Assembly (NCBI RefSeq): GCF_014201355.1
Contig: NZ_JACHEG010000003.1
Span: forward strand, 62,001 to 126,000
DNA: 64,000 nt
Direction of reading: 5' to 3'
Source: Aliirhizobium wenxiniae
GTDB lineage: Bacteria > Pseudomonadota > Alphaproteobacteria > Rhizobiales > Rhizobiaceae
Made by a program: the position numbers and the translations under genes. Each line of letters starts with the position of its first letter. Positions within the stretch are counted from its first letter, which is position 1. Below are positions 23,386 through 36,460 of this stretch, in pieces. The notes below the pieces were generated by a model. That model did no database searches and was not told the DNA's origin. It saw only the letters and a list, made by a program, of their open reading frames with translations.

Positions 23386-25608
23386 ATGGAACGTCGTCTC
23401 GCCGCCATCCTGATCGCAGATGTCGTCGGTTACAGCCGTCTCAGCGAAATCGACGAAGAGAGGACGCGCGCGCAATTTCGGTCCGACACGTACAATATTT
23501 GGGTCCCCACTATCGAGGCCAACAATGGCCGGTTCGTGAAAACACTGGGCGACGGACTGCTCGTGGAATTTCATAGTGTCGTTGACGCTCTTAGGTGCGC
23601 AATCGATGTCCAGAGACAGAAGAGGGAGCAGCGCGATACTTCCGTTGGAGCTGCGCAACTGCAATTCCGCATTGGCATCAATCTCGGGGATGTTCTTGTC
23701 GAGGACGATGATGTGCACGGCGAAGGCGTGAATATCGCCGACCGAATCGAGGCATTGTCCGTGCCTGGCGGCATCGTGATATCCGGCTCCACCTACGATC
23801 AGGTCAGATCCAAGATCAATGTTGAATACGAGTCATTGGGTAGTCGAAAATTCAAGGGTCTCTCCGAGCACATCAGGGTATACCGTGTCTTGGCTGAGGC
23901 GCCGCCACTGCGGCGATTTCCAATCTTCAGGTTCGTATGGCGGAGGCGAATACCGGTTGCAATCACCATGATCGGTGGGCTGATTGCAGTGATCAGCCTG
24001 ACATGGTGGCATGCGCAGTCCACTTTGTTTAACCCGCAGCCGACGGGACAATATGCCTATCCTTTGCCGGACAAACCATCCGTCGCGGTGTTACCCTTCG
24101 CCAATGTGAGCGGTGAGACAACCCGCGATCACTTGGCCGAAGGTCTGACAGATGACCTCATTACCGAACTCTCCAAGGTTTCCGGACTCTTCGTGGTCGC
24201 TCAACATTCTGTCTCGGATGCTCGTGAAAAATCCGGCACGATCCAAGAAGTGGCGTCTGCCCTAGGGGTCCGATATGTGCTCGAAGGGACATTGCAGCGC
24301 GACGGAACACGCCTGAGGATCAATGCCAAGTTGATCGAGGCGATGACAGGCCTGTCGATCTGGGCTGAAAAATACGACCGCCAATATGCTGATCTGTTCA
24401 CCGTTCAGGATGATGTGATAGGACGGATCATATCGGCGCTCTCGGTCAAGTTGAGCAAAGGGGAGCAGCAACAGCTTTCCCGTATGCCTACCGACAGTCT
24501 GGAGGCCTACGACTATTACATGCGGGCCCAGCACGAGGGATTCATCTATGGCGATGTTGATACCTATCGGCGGACATTGTCTTTCTATCAAAAGGCTATC
24601 GAACTCGATCCCCGATTTGCGGACGCCTATGCTGGGATAGCCCGGGTAGCAGTCGACGTCTGGCGTAACGACTACAACTTTATGTGGTCGGCCGCGGTGG
24701 CGCGAAAGATTGCCTATGACGCGGCGGGACAGGCACTGAAATTGGATCCTGAAAATTCCCGGGCGCATACCGTCCTCGCTTTGCTGCAGTGGGTCGACGG
24801 TCACAGCGGCGAAGCGCTTGCGTCGGCCAACAACGCGATAGCGGCCCAACCCAACGACGCAGAGGCGCTTGCCAACCTGGCGCTTATCCAGGCGCATACA
24901 GGCTCGGCTGAGAAGGCTGTTTCCACAATTGAGATGGCGCTCCGGCTCGATCCTTCGCCAGCGCCTGGTTTCAAGCTGCTCGCAGGGATAGTATTTTATA
25001 CCGCGCGTAAGGAAAGTGATGCGATCCCGCTAATCGAGGCAGCGCTGAAGAATCTTCCGAAAACTGAACCGGCCCGGGAATATCTTGCGGCAGCTTACGC
25101 AAACATTGGCGACAAAACGCGTGCGCGAGAGGAAGCGACACGGTTGCTTGGGCTCTTTCCGGAAAGCAATCTGAGCTATTATCGCTATCTCTATGACTAT
25201 TGGCCAGACGAAGATCTCGACCATCATCTTACCGCACTCAAATCCGCCGGCATTCCGGATTGGCCATTCGGCTTCGAGGGCCATGACCGGGATCGTTTAA
25301 CAGAGGCGGATTTGAGGGCTTTGACCGACAATCAGACATGGATTGGCAGGCATCGAAACGGATCCGAATTCCTCCAGTATTTCAGCCCGGACGGAAAGAC
25401 GGCTTACCGCAGCGCCAACACAAGCATTACCGGCACTGCGGAAATCAAGGGCGACAGACTATGCGAGAAGTTCGAGGGTTATTTTCTAGATCGCTTGGTG
25501 TGCGGCACCGTTTATCGCAACGTGAATACGGGGATGGCCAATTTCGCATATGTCCATATTACGCCGCGATCGCTGCAGTATTTCTCGCTTGAGGAAAAAG
25601 CGCGCTGA
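23386..25608 (+). CDS. Class III adenylate cyclase with TolB-like and TPR domains
   Basis: The 740-residue membrane-anchored signalling protein has a cyclase domain at residues about 1-170, with metal-binding Asp in ILIADVVGYSRL, the second Asp in KTLGDGLLVEF, and the transition-state Asn/Arg pair in GVNIADRIEAL. All key residues are present, so it is likely active. One helix (VAITMIGGLIAVISLTWW, about 185-205) leads to a TolB-N-like domain (SVAVLPFANVSGE, then VRYVLEGTLQRDG) and several TPR-like repeats (about 355-600). This architecture is expanded in rhizobia. ATG 23386 has GGGAGG upstream. It may supply cAMP to the cNMP-binding protein at 26912-27367. Confidence 0.9.
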   Translation: MERRLAAILIADVVGYSRLSEIDEERTRAQFRSDTYNIWVPTIEANNGRFVKTLGDGLLVEFHSVVDALRCAIDVQRQKREQRDTSVGAAQLQFRIGINLGDVLVEDDDVHGEGVNIADRIEALSVPGGIVISGSTYDQVRSKINVEYESLGSRKFKGLSEHIRVYRVLAEAPPLRRFPIFRFVWRRRIPVAITMIGGLIAVISLTWWHAQSTLFNPQPTGQYAYPLPDKPSVAVLPFANVSGETTRDHLAEGLTDDLITELSKVSGLFVVAQHSVSDAREKSGTIQEVASALGVRYVLEGTLQRDGTRLRINAKLIEAMTGLSIWAEKYDRQYADLFTVQDDVIGRIISALSVKLSKGEQQQLSRMPTDSLEAYDYYMRAQHEGFIYGDVDTYRRTLSFYQKAIELDPRFADAYAGIARVAVDVWRNDYNFMWSAAVARKIAYDAAGQALKLDPENSRAHTVLALLQWVDGHSGEALASANNAIAAQPNDAEALANLALIQAHTGSAEKAVSTIEMALRLDPSPAPGFKLLAGIVFYTARKESDAIPLIEAALKNLPKTEPAREYLAAAYANIGDKTRAREEATRLLGLFPESNLSYYRYLYDYWPDEDLDHHLTALKSAGIPDWPFGFEGHDRDRLTEADLRALTDNQTWIGRHRNGSEFLQYFSPDGKTAYRSANTSITGTAEIKGDRLCEKFEGYFLDRLVCGTVYRNVNTGMANFAYVHITPRSLQYFSLEEKAR

Positions 25609-25619
25609 TCACAACAACG

Positions 25620-26117
25620 TCATTTCCACTGCTTCTGGATCTTCTCGGATATGAGCGTCTGCTGGACGTCGGCCCAGTGTTTTTGCGATTCCGGCACCTT
25701 TGACTTGTTTGTCTCCATGCCTTCGGCCGCACCGGGATCATAACTGATGTAGAGTTTGCCATCTATGATGCGCCAGGCGCGTGGATCGACATTAGTCGTT
25801 ACCGTCCCGAACGACACGCCATCCGCGCAATATCCCCCGTATTGAGGGGCATAGCGGGAGGGTTCCTTGACGAAAAGATCCCGGTGTTCGGCACTGGCAA
25901 AATACCAGATCGCTCCCAGCCAGCGATGGGAATATTGGGCGTTCCCTTCCACCGCCTTGCCATCGACGAAATAGGCAACCGGGTCATATCCCTTGATCGC
26001 CACATTGCCAAAATAGCCCGTATTCACGAAGTCTTCGCCAGCTGCGGTTTGCGCCAGCGAGGCACAAATTGCCAGCGTAGCCAGCCCAAGATAACGCTTT
26101 TTCCTATCTGTGGACAT
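25620..26117 (-). CDS. Exported YHS-domain protein
   Basis: The 165-residue protein has a signal peptide (LATLAICASLAQTAAGE) followed by a YHS domain (VAIKGYDPVAYFVDGKAVEGN, then IWYFASAEHRDLFVKEPSRYAPQYGGYCA). YHS domains are found in metal-handling proteins and heavy-metal ATPases. The single Cys in GGYCADG is the usual position. Its function in rhizobial periplasm is not established. It converges on the adenylate cyclase gene 12 bases away and is followed upstream by the ankyrin gene on the same strand. Confidence 0.85.
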   Translation of the reverse strand: MSTDRKKRYLGLATLAICASLAQTAAGEDFVNTGYFGNVAIKGYDPVAYFVDGKAVEGNAQYSHRWLGAIWYFASAEHRDLFVKEPSRYAPQYGGYCADGVSFGTVTTNVDPRAWRIIDGKLYISYDPGAAEGMETNKSKVPESQKHWADVQQTLISEKIQKQWK

Positions 26118-26149
26118 GATGTCCCTCCCGATGTCGTCCTCAAGTCATA

Positions 26150-26746
26150 TCAGGGCGACTTCCGTTTTATGCACTCCTTGTAGAGCGGTTCACCGACGAG
26201 TTCAGCCTTCTGGCATGTTGCCCCCGCCTTGATTAGCATCTCGCCGACATCCCAATATCCGCGCCACCCGGCTTGCGTAAGTGGCGTATAGCCATTCCTC
26301 TCGGTCGCTTCGATATTCGCCTTGTTGGCAACGAGAAATGCGGCGACATCGGCATGACCTTCCTCGGCCGCTGCATGAAGCGGGGACATGTGGTAGAAAT
26401 TTTGGGTGTCGTTAACTGCAGCCCCTTCAGCCACAAGACGTTTCACTATGTCGAGGTTTCCGGCATAGGCGGCGGCGTGCAGCGCAGTCAGCCCGCTTTT
26501 GTTACGGCCCTCTATATCTGCACCGCGGGCGAGAATTAAACCTACGGCGTCGGTATTTCCACTTAGCGAGGCCAGGATGAGAGGCAAATCTCCGGCCTCA
26601 TCCGCATCTGATACATTGTCTCCCGCGTCGAGAGCCTGTGTCAGAAGCGCAAGATTCCCATTCCGTGCTGCCTCGTGTAGCTGGCCTGCGGCCGCCAAAT
26701 TGGCCGATAGAGTGACCAGTAAAAATATCGATTTAGCGAAGATCAC
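26150..26746 (-). CDS. Exported ankyrin-repeat protein
   Basis: The 198-residue protein starts at GTG 26746, chosen because AAGGAGGG stands just upstream; the longer frame lacks a site. A signal peptide (IFLLVTLSANLAAA) precedes four to five ankyrin repeats, such as SGLTALHAAAYAGNLDIVKRLVAEGAAVN and its equivalents. A Cys pair follows in the last 30 residues (ATCQKAELVGEPLYKECI), possibly a disulfide. It is a periplasmic protein-protein interaction module. The neighbouring YHS gene is 32 bases downstream, so the two are probably one operon. Confidence 0.85.
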   Translation of the reverse strand: MIFAKSIFLLVTLSANLAAAGQLHEAARNGNLALLTQALDAGDNVSDADEAGDLPLILASLSGNTDAVGLILARGADIEGRNKSGLTALHAAAYAGNLDIVKRLVAEGAAVNDTQNFYHMSPLHAAAEEGHADVAAFLVANKANIEATERNGYTPLTQAGWRGYWDVGEMLIKAGATCQKAELVGEPLYKECIKRKSP

Positions 26747-26911
26747 GGCACAACCCTCCTTAGCCGGGAGAGCTTCAGGCGCACTCCCACCTGCACGCCG
26801 CATTCAGTAAATCAGGAGGGCGAAATATAGCAGTTGTCAGGTTTTCGAGCAACCAATGCTTCCAAAAGATGGCAAGCGGTCTTCGCCATCTTGCGCTGAA
26901 CCAGATGTTGG

Positions 26912-27367
26912 TCAGTCCGGGGTGGGCGGCAGGCGCGCCTTGACGAGTTCGGCGGTTGTCTTGCTCAAGCGTGTTACAAGCGTGCGCATGATCTCCGAAG
27001 CAACAGCGGGAAATTCGCTGGTTAACGCCAGAAAGTGATCCTGAGAAATACGCAATGCTTCCAATTTCGACGTAGCACGTACCGTTGCCGTGCGTGGAAT
27101 ATTACACAGAATAGACATCTCCCCAACGACCGCATTGCGGCCGACTTCCGCGACGGTCAGCTCGCCGGAGGCAGATGATACGATCACGTTTGCCGTGCCG
27201 GATAGCAACACAAAGGCGGCATCGCCCTGGTCACCTTGGCGGAAAAGATCCTGGCCTTTTCGGTATGTCATGCGATCGCAAGCGAAAGCGAGCAGCTTCA
27301 GCTTAGACGGCTCGATGCTTGCGAAGATAGGTACTTCCTTCAATGTCTGGACCTCATCGCTAAGCAA
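26912..27367 (-). CDS. Cyclic nucleotide-binding domain protein
   Basis: The 151-residue protein is a single cNMP-binding domain (Crp/PKA-type beta-roll), with FRQGDQGDAAFVLLSG and the phosphate-binding-cassette region GEMSILCNIPRTATVRA, where Glu and Arg normally hold the cyclic phosphate and ribose. There is no DNA-binding domain, so it should act as a regulatory subunit. It lies 43 bases downstream of the degenerate ABC exporter on the same strand, suggesting that it regulates that membrane protein. Confidence 0.88.
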   Translation of the reverse strand: MLSDEVQTLKEVPIFASIEPSKLKLLAFACDRMTYRKGQDLFRQGDQGDAAFVLLSGTANVIVSSASGELTVAEVGRNAVVGEMSILCNIPRTATVRATSKLEALRISQDHFLALTSEFPAVASEIMRTLVTRLSKTTAELVKARLPPTPD

Positions 27368-27410
27368 TTTAGTCTCTCCAGCAAGATATTTTTCTATAGC
27401 ATCTCGATGT

Positions 27411-30143
27411 TCATCGGTGGTCGGAAGGCAAGTCTAGGAACTCTCGAAACGCGGCATTTGACCGCGCTAGTTCAAAATAGGTCCCATTGCCGATCAACGA
27501 TCCACGCTGAAAAAATAGCACCCGATCGAAAATTTGCGCCACACGCGGATCGGAAAGGCCCCACAGGATAGTGGAGGCTTGCTCCGCCTTGTTTCGCCGT
27601 TGGACGATGCCCCGCGTGATCTCTTCGTCAACCCGCTGGTCAAGTGCCGACAAAGGCCTGTTGAATATAGTGAAGTCCGAGCGTTTCATCAACGCACGAG
27701 CAAGATTGAGCTTTTGCCGCTGTGCCAGCGAAAGACGTTTTCCTCCAGCGCCAACGTCAAACTGCAGACCCAGCGACAAGACATTCTCATAAAGACCCGC
27801 CGCGCGAAACAGCTCCTTCACAACGGCCTGAATATGGGCATCGGCGTCGGCCACCTGAGAGGCGATGCGGCCGAACAACACATTGTCGAGTACCGTCGCC
27901 GATGCGGTAACGCGTTCGGGATCATGGCGGTTAATCAGGTTTGCTATGTCGTCGGGAATGTCCGTATGAAAGAGTTTCCGCGCGGCCACAACCCGGTCCA
28001 TCATTGGCTCGGTGAGAATGCCGAAGCGGTGAAACGGTTCGATATAAGCCAGGCTCAGTACGATAATCGATGCGCGATCTTCAGGGGGGATGTGCTCAAA
28101 GCGAAGCCCGCGGCATCGCGACAACGTTGCCTGATAGATCGGAATCTCTTCCGCAGCCATAAATGTAAGCCTGCGAAAGAAAGAATGCTGGGGTGCCACG
28201 TCGCGGAAGAGTTCGACGGTGGTTTCAGCGATCTCCAAGCCCATTTCATAGAGGCTATGATCGAGGCCGGTCGAATTCAGAACCCGCTGGAAACAGGGGT
28301 GTGTGATCACGTCAAGGTCGGGGGAGGTTCCCCGGCTCCAGGTTCCGAAGAAGAGGTTTTCTCCGACGCTCGCCTGTATGTTGTAGCGATCGAAATCGAG
28401 CGGTATGAGCATTTCGTCAAGTTGCGTCTCTACCAGACGCTTGCGCAGGGAGCCACGCAGTTCGACGATCCTCCCGCTAACGGCCGATTGCTCTTTCGTA
28501 TCGATCGTGGAGCGCAGTCCCAGCCCGAAAATGTCACCGGATATCTGCAAGTCGTCCAATGTCGGCAGGACCTTATGGAGAAGATCGTCCAGCCCATCTG
28601 CTCCGACTGCCTGGTAGTCAATCCAATTCCCGTGTGGCGAGAAGTCGACATTTCCTGCCATGCGCGCCTCGATGGCATAGCGCTCCGATTCAATCCGCCG
28701 CTCGTTGTGAGTCGTTGCACTTGGCCTTGGAGCATTTTTCAGTCCATAAAGTAGATTGTCCATCACACTGCCATGCAGCAAAAACGGCTCGCCTGAAGCG
28801 TAGGCAATACGTTGTCCCGTAATCGACTCCGGCATATCGAGCAGATCTTGATCACCAATCGTAATGCCGCCGAATTCCGGCCAGACGAGACGAGCGAGAG
28901 CCTCTGCAAACGCTTCCGCTCCGCTGCCGGCGGCACCTACGAGGGCGACAGTCTCATTGGGTTTAATCTCGGCGGAAACCCCATCCAGCAGCCTCGCTCC
29001 AGTATCGTCGACAAGTGTGAGATTGTTGATGATGATGGAAGTCTCCAGTCGTGAAGTCGGTCCACTGGCAGGCGCGTGAACCGATTGCGCGATAAGCGGT
29101 TCGACGCTGAACTGGTCGCATACTGTTCCGTACTTTATCTGCACGTCCTGGCGTGCCTGATCCCAGTCGATGAGATCCTTTAATGGGCTTGGAAGATCCT
29201 TGTAGGCGGCAATGACGGCGACGAGCTGTCCTAGATCGAGCTTTCCGATCAAAACGAAATAGCCGCCGAAAGCATAGAAGATGAACGGAGTGACCTGAGC
29301 GATGAGATTGTTGACAAACTTTACCAGAAACTTCCACCGATAAAGGTCGTAGCGGATCGAGAAAATCCGGCCAAGGCGCCAAGCGATGTCGGCGCGTTCG
29401 AGATTGGAAGTATCGTTGCTGTGGACTGCTCCGATGCCGTCGACGATTTCGCTGACACGGCCCGAAAATTCGCGCGCAGTCAATTGGCGCAAGCGCCCGA
29501 GTTCCAGCACCCTTCGACGCATCCGCGGTACGATGCTCAGCTGTATCCCTACGATGCCGGCGGTGAGCATACCAAGCCACACATTCTGAACGATGATGAA
29601 ACCAAGCGTTGTCAGCGCCTGCCCACCAAGTAGAGCGGGCAGAACGAACGCGTCCCCTGTAAAGCCTCCTAGTGGTTCCACCTCGTCCTTGACCATGCTG
29701 GCGATTTCGGCGGATTTGAGCCGTTTAAAATGTTTGGGAGGAAAGCGCAGTACCCTGTCTACGAGTTCGAAGCGAATACGACGCAGCATCCGTTCGCCGA
29801 GCCTGCCCTTGTATGTATTGATGTAGAACTTGAAGAGCCCGTTTATCAGCACCAGAAGCAGGAATGTTGTGCTCAGGGCCATAAGCATCTGCTGGCGATT
29901 AAGATCTATACCGCTGAAAACTTCCGCACGCCCGATCAATGGAAGGTCGTAGACAACTCGGAAAAACGGCTGTCGCGCATCCAGTGCTTCAAAGCCGTTA
30001 CCCTGAATTGGGCCATTGATGATCTGCTTCGGCAGGTCGAAGGCCAAAAAATACGGTACCATGGATGCCGCCACGACGAGCAGGATCCAAAGTTGTTGCC
30101 TGCGGGTATGACTCCAGATGTAGCGGAGTAGGCTCCTTTCCAT
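27411..30143 (-). CDS. ABC-exporter-like membrane protein with degenerate nucleotide-binding motifs
   Basis: The product has about 910 residues from ATG 30143 (a TTG at 30188 is possible). The first 320 residues are a six-helix ABC exporter membrane domain. The nucleotide-binding domain then begins, but every key motif is altered. Walker A reads GAAGSGAEA (Lys lost, near residue 403). The signature reads LSLAQ (near 803). Walker B reads FTIFNRPLSALD (Asp-Glu replaced by Asn-Arg). The switch His is lost in LWGLSD. About 400 residues separate Walker A from the signature, against about 100 normally. The insert repeats a segment like SVMDNLLYG (ASVGENLFFG, ATVLDNVLFG). It is followed by the cNMP-binding gene. 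It is unlikely to hydrolyse ATP; a regulated channel, receptor or scaffold is possible. Confidence 0.8.
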   Translation of the reverse strand: MERSLLRYIWSHTRRQQLWILLVVAASMVPYFLAFDLPKQIINGPIQGNGFEALDARQPFFRVVYDLPLIGRAEVFSGIDLNRQQMLMALSTTFLLLVLINGLFKFYINTYKGRLGERMLRRIRFELVDRVLRFPPKHFKRLKSAEIASMVKDEVEPLGGFTGDAFVLPALLGGQALTTLGFIIVQNVWLGMLTAGIVGIQLSIVPRMRRRVLELGRLRQLTAREFSGRVSEIVDGIGAVHSNDTSNLERADIAWRLGRIFSIRYDLYRWKFLVKFVNNLIAQVTPFIFYAFGGYFVLIGKLDLGQLVAVIAAYKDLPSPLKDLIDWDQARQDVQIKYGTVCDQFSVEPLIAQSVHAPASGPTSRLETSIIINNLTLVDDTGARLLDGVSAEIKPNETVALVGAAGSGAEAFAEALARLVWPEFGGITIGDQDLLDMPESITGQRIAYASGEPFLLHGSVMDNLLYGLKNAPRPSATTHNERRIESERYAIEARMAGNVDFSPHGNWIDYQAVGADGLDDLLHKVLPTLDDLQISGDIFGLGLRSTIDTKEQSAVSGRIVELRGSLRKRLVETQLDEMLIPLDFDRYNIQASVGENLFFGTWSRGTSPDLDVITHPCFQRVLNSTGLDHSLYEMGLEIAETTVELFRDVAPQHSFFRRLTFMAAEEIPIYQATLSRCRGLRFEHIPPEDRASIIVLSLAYIEPFHRFGILTEPMMDRVVAARKLFHTDIPDDIANLINRHDPERVTASATVLDNVLFGRIASQVADADAHIQAVVKELFRAAGLYENVLSLGLQFDVGAGGKRLSLAQRQKLNLARALMKRSDFTIFNRPLSALDQRVDEEITRGIVQRRNKAEQASTILWGLSDPRVAQIFDRVLFFQRGSLIGNGTYFELARSNAAFREFLDLPSDHR

Positions 30144-34163
<4,020 letters not shown>

Positions 34164-34251
34164 TGCAATCCCGATGATTTGGATGGCTTTCGCCGTCCTC
34201 CACGGCAAAGCTGCATTGTGATGACGGGAAGATAGCCCTTGCCGACCATGT

Positions 34252-34270
34252 CGATTAGGGGCAGTAATCG
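34252..34270. promoter_or_regulatory. LysR-type binding site (T-N11-A dyad)
   Basis: The perfect inverted repeat CGATTA-N7-TAATCG contains the T-N11-A core typical of LysR sites. It lies 27 bases before the LysR start and about 90 bases before the divergent MFS start, as expected for autoregulation plus activation of the pump operon. Confidence 0.65.
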
Positions 34271-34297
34271 GGATGAAGCTATAAGGATGCCTAATGA

Positions 34298-35191
34298 ATG
34301 CCTCAGGAGAATTTCAACGATCTGCTCGCATTCGTAACGGTCGCGCGTGAGGAGAGTTTTACGCGGGCAGCCGTGAAGCTCGGTGTCTCGCAGTCCGCCC
34401 TTAGCCAGACCGTCCGAGGTCTCGAGGAGCGTCTCGGGCTACGGTTGCTGACCCGCACGACACGCCGGGTATCACCCACGGCAGCAGGCGAACGTCTTCT
34501 CCAGACGGCAGGTCCCCGGTTTGAGGAAATCCAGGCGGAACTGGCGGCGCTCAGCGAGATGCGTGACAAACCCGCGGGCACCGTCAGGATCACGGCTGGC
34601 GAACATGCGGCGATTTCCGTGCTGGCACCCGCGCTTGAAAAATTCCTTCCTGATAATCCCGACGTCAACGTCGAGATCACCGTCGACTACGGTCTGACCG
34701 ATATCGTCGCCGAACGTTACGATGCGGGTGTCCGCCTGGGCGAGCAACTCGCCAAGGACATGATTGCGGTCAGGATCGGGCCGGAGATGCGGATGGCCGT
34801 TGTCGGCGCTCCATCGTATTTCCACCAGCACCCGTGGCCCGAGGTGCCGGAAGATCTGACAGAACACAACTGTATTCAGATAAGGATGCCGACCTACGGT
34901 AATATCCTGGCGTGGGAGTTCGAGAAGGACGGGCATGAGCTCAAGGTCCGAGTCGACGGGCAGATGGTGTTCAACAATATCGCGATGCGTCTCGATGCGG
35001 TGAGGCGCGGCCTCGGTCTCGCCTACATGCCGGACGATCTCGTGGCTGACGATATCGCGCAAGGAAGGCTGGTCCGGGTGCTTGAAGACTGGTGCGCTCC
35101 GTTTGCCGGCTATCACCTCTATTACCCGAACCGCCGTCACGCCTCACCAGCTTTCGCCCTTGTGGTCGACGCGCTGCGATATCGCGGATGA
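34298..35191 (+). CDS. LysR-family transcriptional regulator
   Basis: The 297-residue regulator has an N-terminal winged helix (FVTVAREESFTRAAVKLGVSQSALSQTVRGLEERLG, residues about 10-45) and a periplasmic-binding-like effector domain. ATG 34298 follows AAGGA by about ten bases. It is divergent from the MFS/aldo-keto reductase operon and has a clear LysR dyad in the gap. A related ATTA/TAAT arrangement follows its stop (35212-35231), so it may also act on the hydrolase gene downstream. Confidence 0.92.
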   Translation: MPQENFNDLLAFVTVAREESFTRAAVKLGVSQSALSQTVRGLEERLGLRLLTRTTRRVSPTAAGERLLQTAGPRFEEIQAELAALSEMRDKPAGTVRITAGEHAAISVLAPALEKFLPDNPDVNVEITVDYGLTDIVAERYDAGVRLGEQLAKDMIAVRIGPEMRMAVVGAPSYFHQHPWPEVPEDLTEHNCIQIRMPTYGNILAWEFEKDGHELKVRVDGQMVFNNIAMRLDAVRRGLGLAYMPDDLVADDIAQGRLVRVLEDWCAPFAGYHLYYPNRRHASPAFALVVDALRYRG

Positions 35192-35211
35192 CGAGGTAAT
35201 CAACGGAACGT

Positions 35212-35259
35212 GATTAATAAGGCAGGCTAATACCTTCAATCGGAAATAGGTATCTAATC
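35212..35259. promoter_or_regulatory. Possible second LysR-controlled promoter region
   Basis: The gap before the exported hydrolase has GATTAATAAGGCAGGCTAAT, which shares the ATTA/TAAT arms and a GGCAG spacer with the dyad at 34252. It also holds a looser pair, TACCT (35231) and AGGTA (35248). This suggests the same regulator but is a weak call. Confidence 0.3.
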
Positions 35260-35320
35260 ACCTGAATGGCGCTCGCGTAGCTTCTGTCCAACTTCATGTT
35301 GCAAGGCAGGTATCGCGATC

Positions 35321-36397
35321 ATGTTCACCAGAACCCTTTCCGCTGTTGCGGTTTCCGCACTGGTCCTCTCCTCGGGCACGGCCTACGCCCAGACAGCACC
35401 AAAGCCGGAGCCCCTGATCATCCAGGAACAGGGAAGCTTTGCGGTCGGTGGATCGGTGTCAGTCACACCCGGCACCTATGACAACAATGCGCCGACCGCG
35501 GCGGGTCAGGCCCTGCATGGCGACCATGCCTACGTCTTTTATCAGAAGCCTCAGAACCCGAAGGCACTGCCGATCGTCATGCTGCATGGAGCCTTCCAGT
35601 CGGCCCGGAGCTGGGAAACGACACCGGACGGTCGCGAAGGATTCCAGAACATCTTCCTGCGCAAGGGCTTCTCCACCTATCTCGTCGATCAGCCGCGACG
35701 TGGCCGGGCTGGCAATTCCACCGTGGCGGCCACGATCGAGCCGACACCCTACGACCAGCTTTTCTTCGACCAGTTCCGGCTCGGAAAATGGCCCGACTAT
35801 TTTCAGAACGTCCAGTTCGACCGCAGCCCTGAAGCCCTCGACCAGTTTCTCCGTTCGGTCACACCGAACACCGGGCCTTACGATGCCAACGTGATCTCCG
35901 ATGCGATGTCGGCGCTGTTCGACAAGACCGGACCCGGCATCCTGTTCACCCATTCGCAGGCCGGCGGCCCCGGCTGGCTGACCGCGATCAAGAACACCAA
36001 TGTCACAGGCATCGTGGCGCTTGAACCCGGCAGTGGCTTCATCTTCCCGGAAGGTGAGGTTCCTGCCGACATGCCGAGTGCTGCCGGCACGCTTAAGGGC
36101 GAAGTCGTGCCCGTCGCCGATTTCGAGAAGCTGACCAAGCTGCCGATCATCATCTATTACGGCGACAATTTCCCGATCGAACCGACCTCTGAGCGCGGTC
36201 GGGACAACTGGCGTGTGCGTCTGGCGATGGCCAAGCTCTGGGTCGACACCGTTAACAAGCATGGCGGCGATGCGACAGTCGTCCATCTGCCCGACGTCGG
36301 TATCAAGGGCGGCACTCACTTTCTGATGTCGGACCTGAACAATGTCGAGATCGCCGACCAGGTCTCGAAATTCCTCGCCGACAAGAAGCTCGACTGA
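35321..36397 (+). CDS. Exported alpha/beta-hydrolase
   Basis: The 358-residue protein has a signal peptide (VAVSALVLSSGTAYAQ). The alpha/beta-hydrolase core shows the oxyanion strand PIVMLHGAF, nucleophile elbow THSQAGG with Ser, and a C-terminal His in GGTHFLMSD. The overall pattern is like the secreted esterases related to Alcaligenes esterase 713. It is a periplasmic or secreted esterase of unknown substrate. It is followed after 63 bases by a second, unrelated exported hydrolase. Confidence 0.85.
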   Translation: MFTRTLSAVAVSALVLSSGTAYAQTAPKPEPLIIQEQGSFAVGGSVSVTPGTYDNNAPTAAGQALHGDHAYVFYQKPQNPKALPIVMLHGAFQSARSWETTPDGREGFQNIFLRKGFSTYLVDQPRRGRAGNSTVAATIEPTPYDQLFFDQFRLGKWPDYFQNVQFDRSPEALDQFLRSVTPNTGPYDANVISDAMSALFDKTGPGILFTHSQAGGPGWLTAIKNTNVTGIVALEPGSGFIFPEGEVPADMPSAAGTLKGEVVPVADFEKLTKLPIIIYYGDNFPIEPTSERGRDNWRVRLAMAKLWVDTVNKHGGDATVVHLPDVGIKGGTHFLMSDLNNVEIADQVSKFLADKKLD

Positions 36398-36460
36398 TCC
36401 ACCGCCGCAGGCGCGAAAAGAGCTTCGACGCCCTTACCCAAACATACAAGGAGCCAGGCA

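Noticed and set aside
27534-28754. 406-codon open frame on the plus strand
   Set aside because: It is antisense to the degenerate ABC-like gene. Because that gene is odd I considered whether the plus frame was the real one, but the membrane domain and NBD-like motifs on the minus strand are unmistakable.
27411-30143. Reading the ABC-like gene as a pseudogene
   Set aside because: The frame is uninterrupted over about 910 codons, the membrane domain is well formed and the downstream gene is intact, so loss of ATPase motifs looks like specialisation rather than decay.
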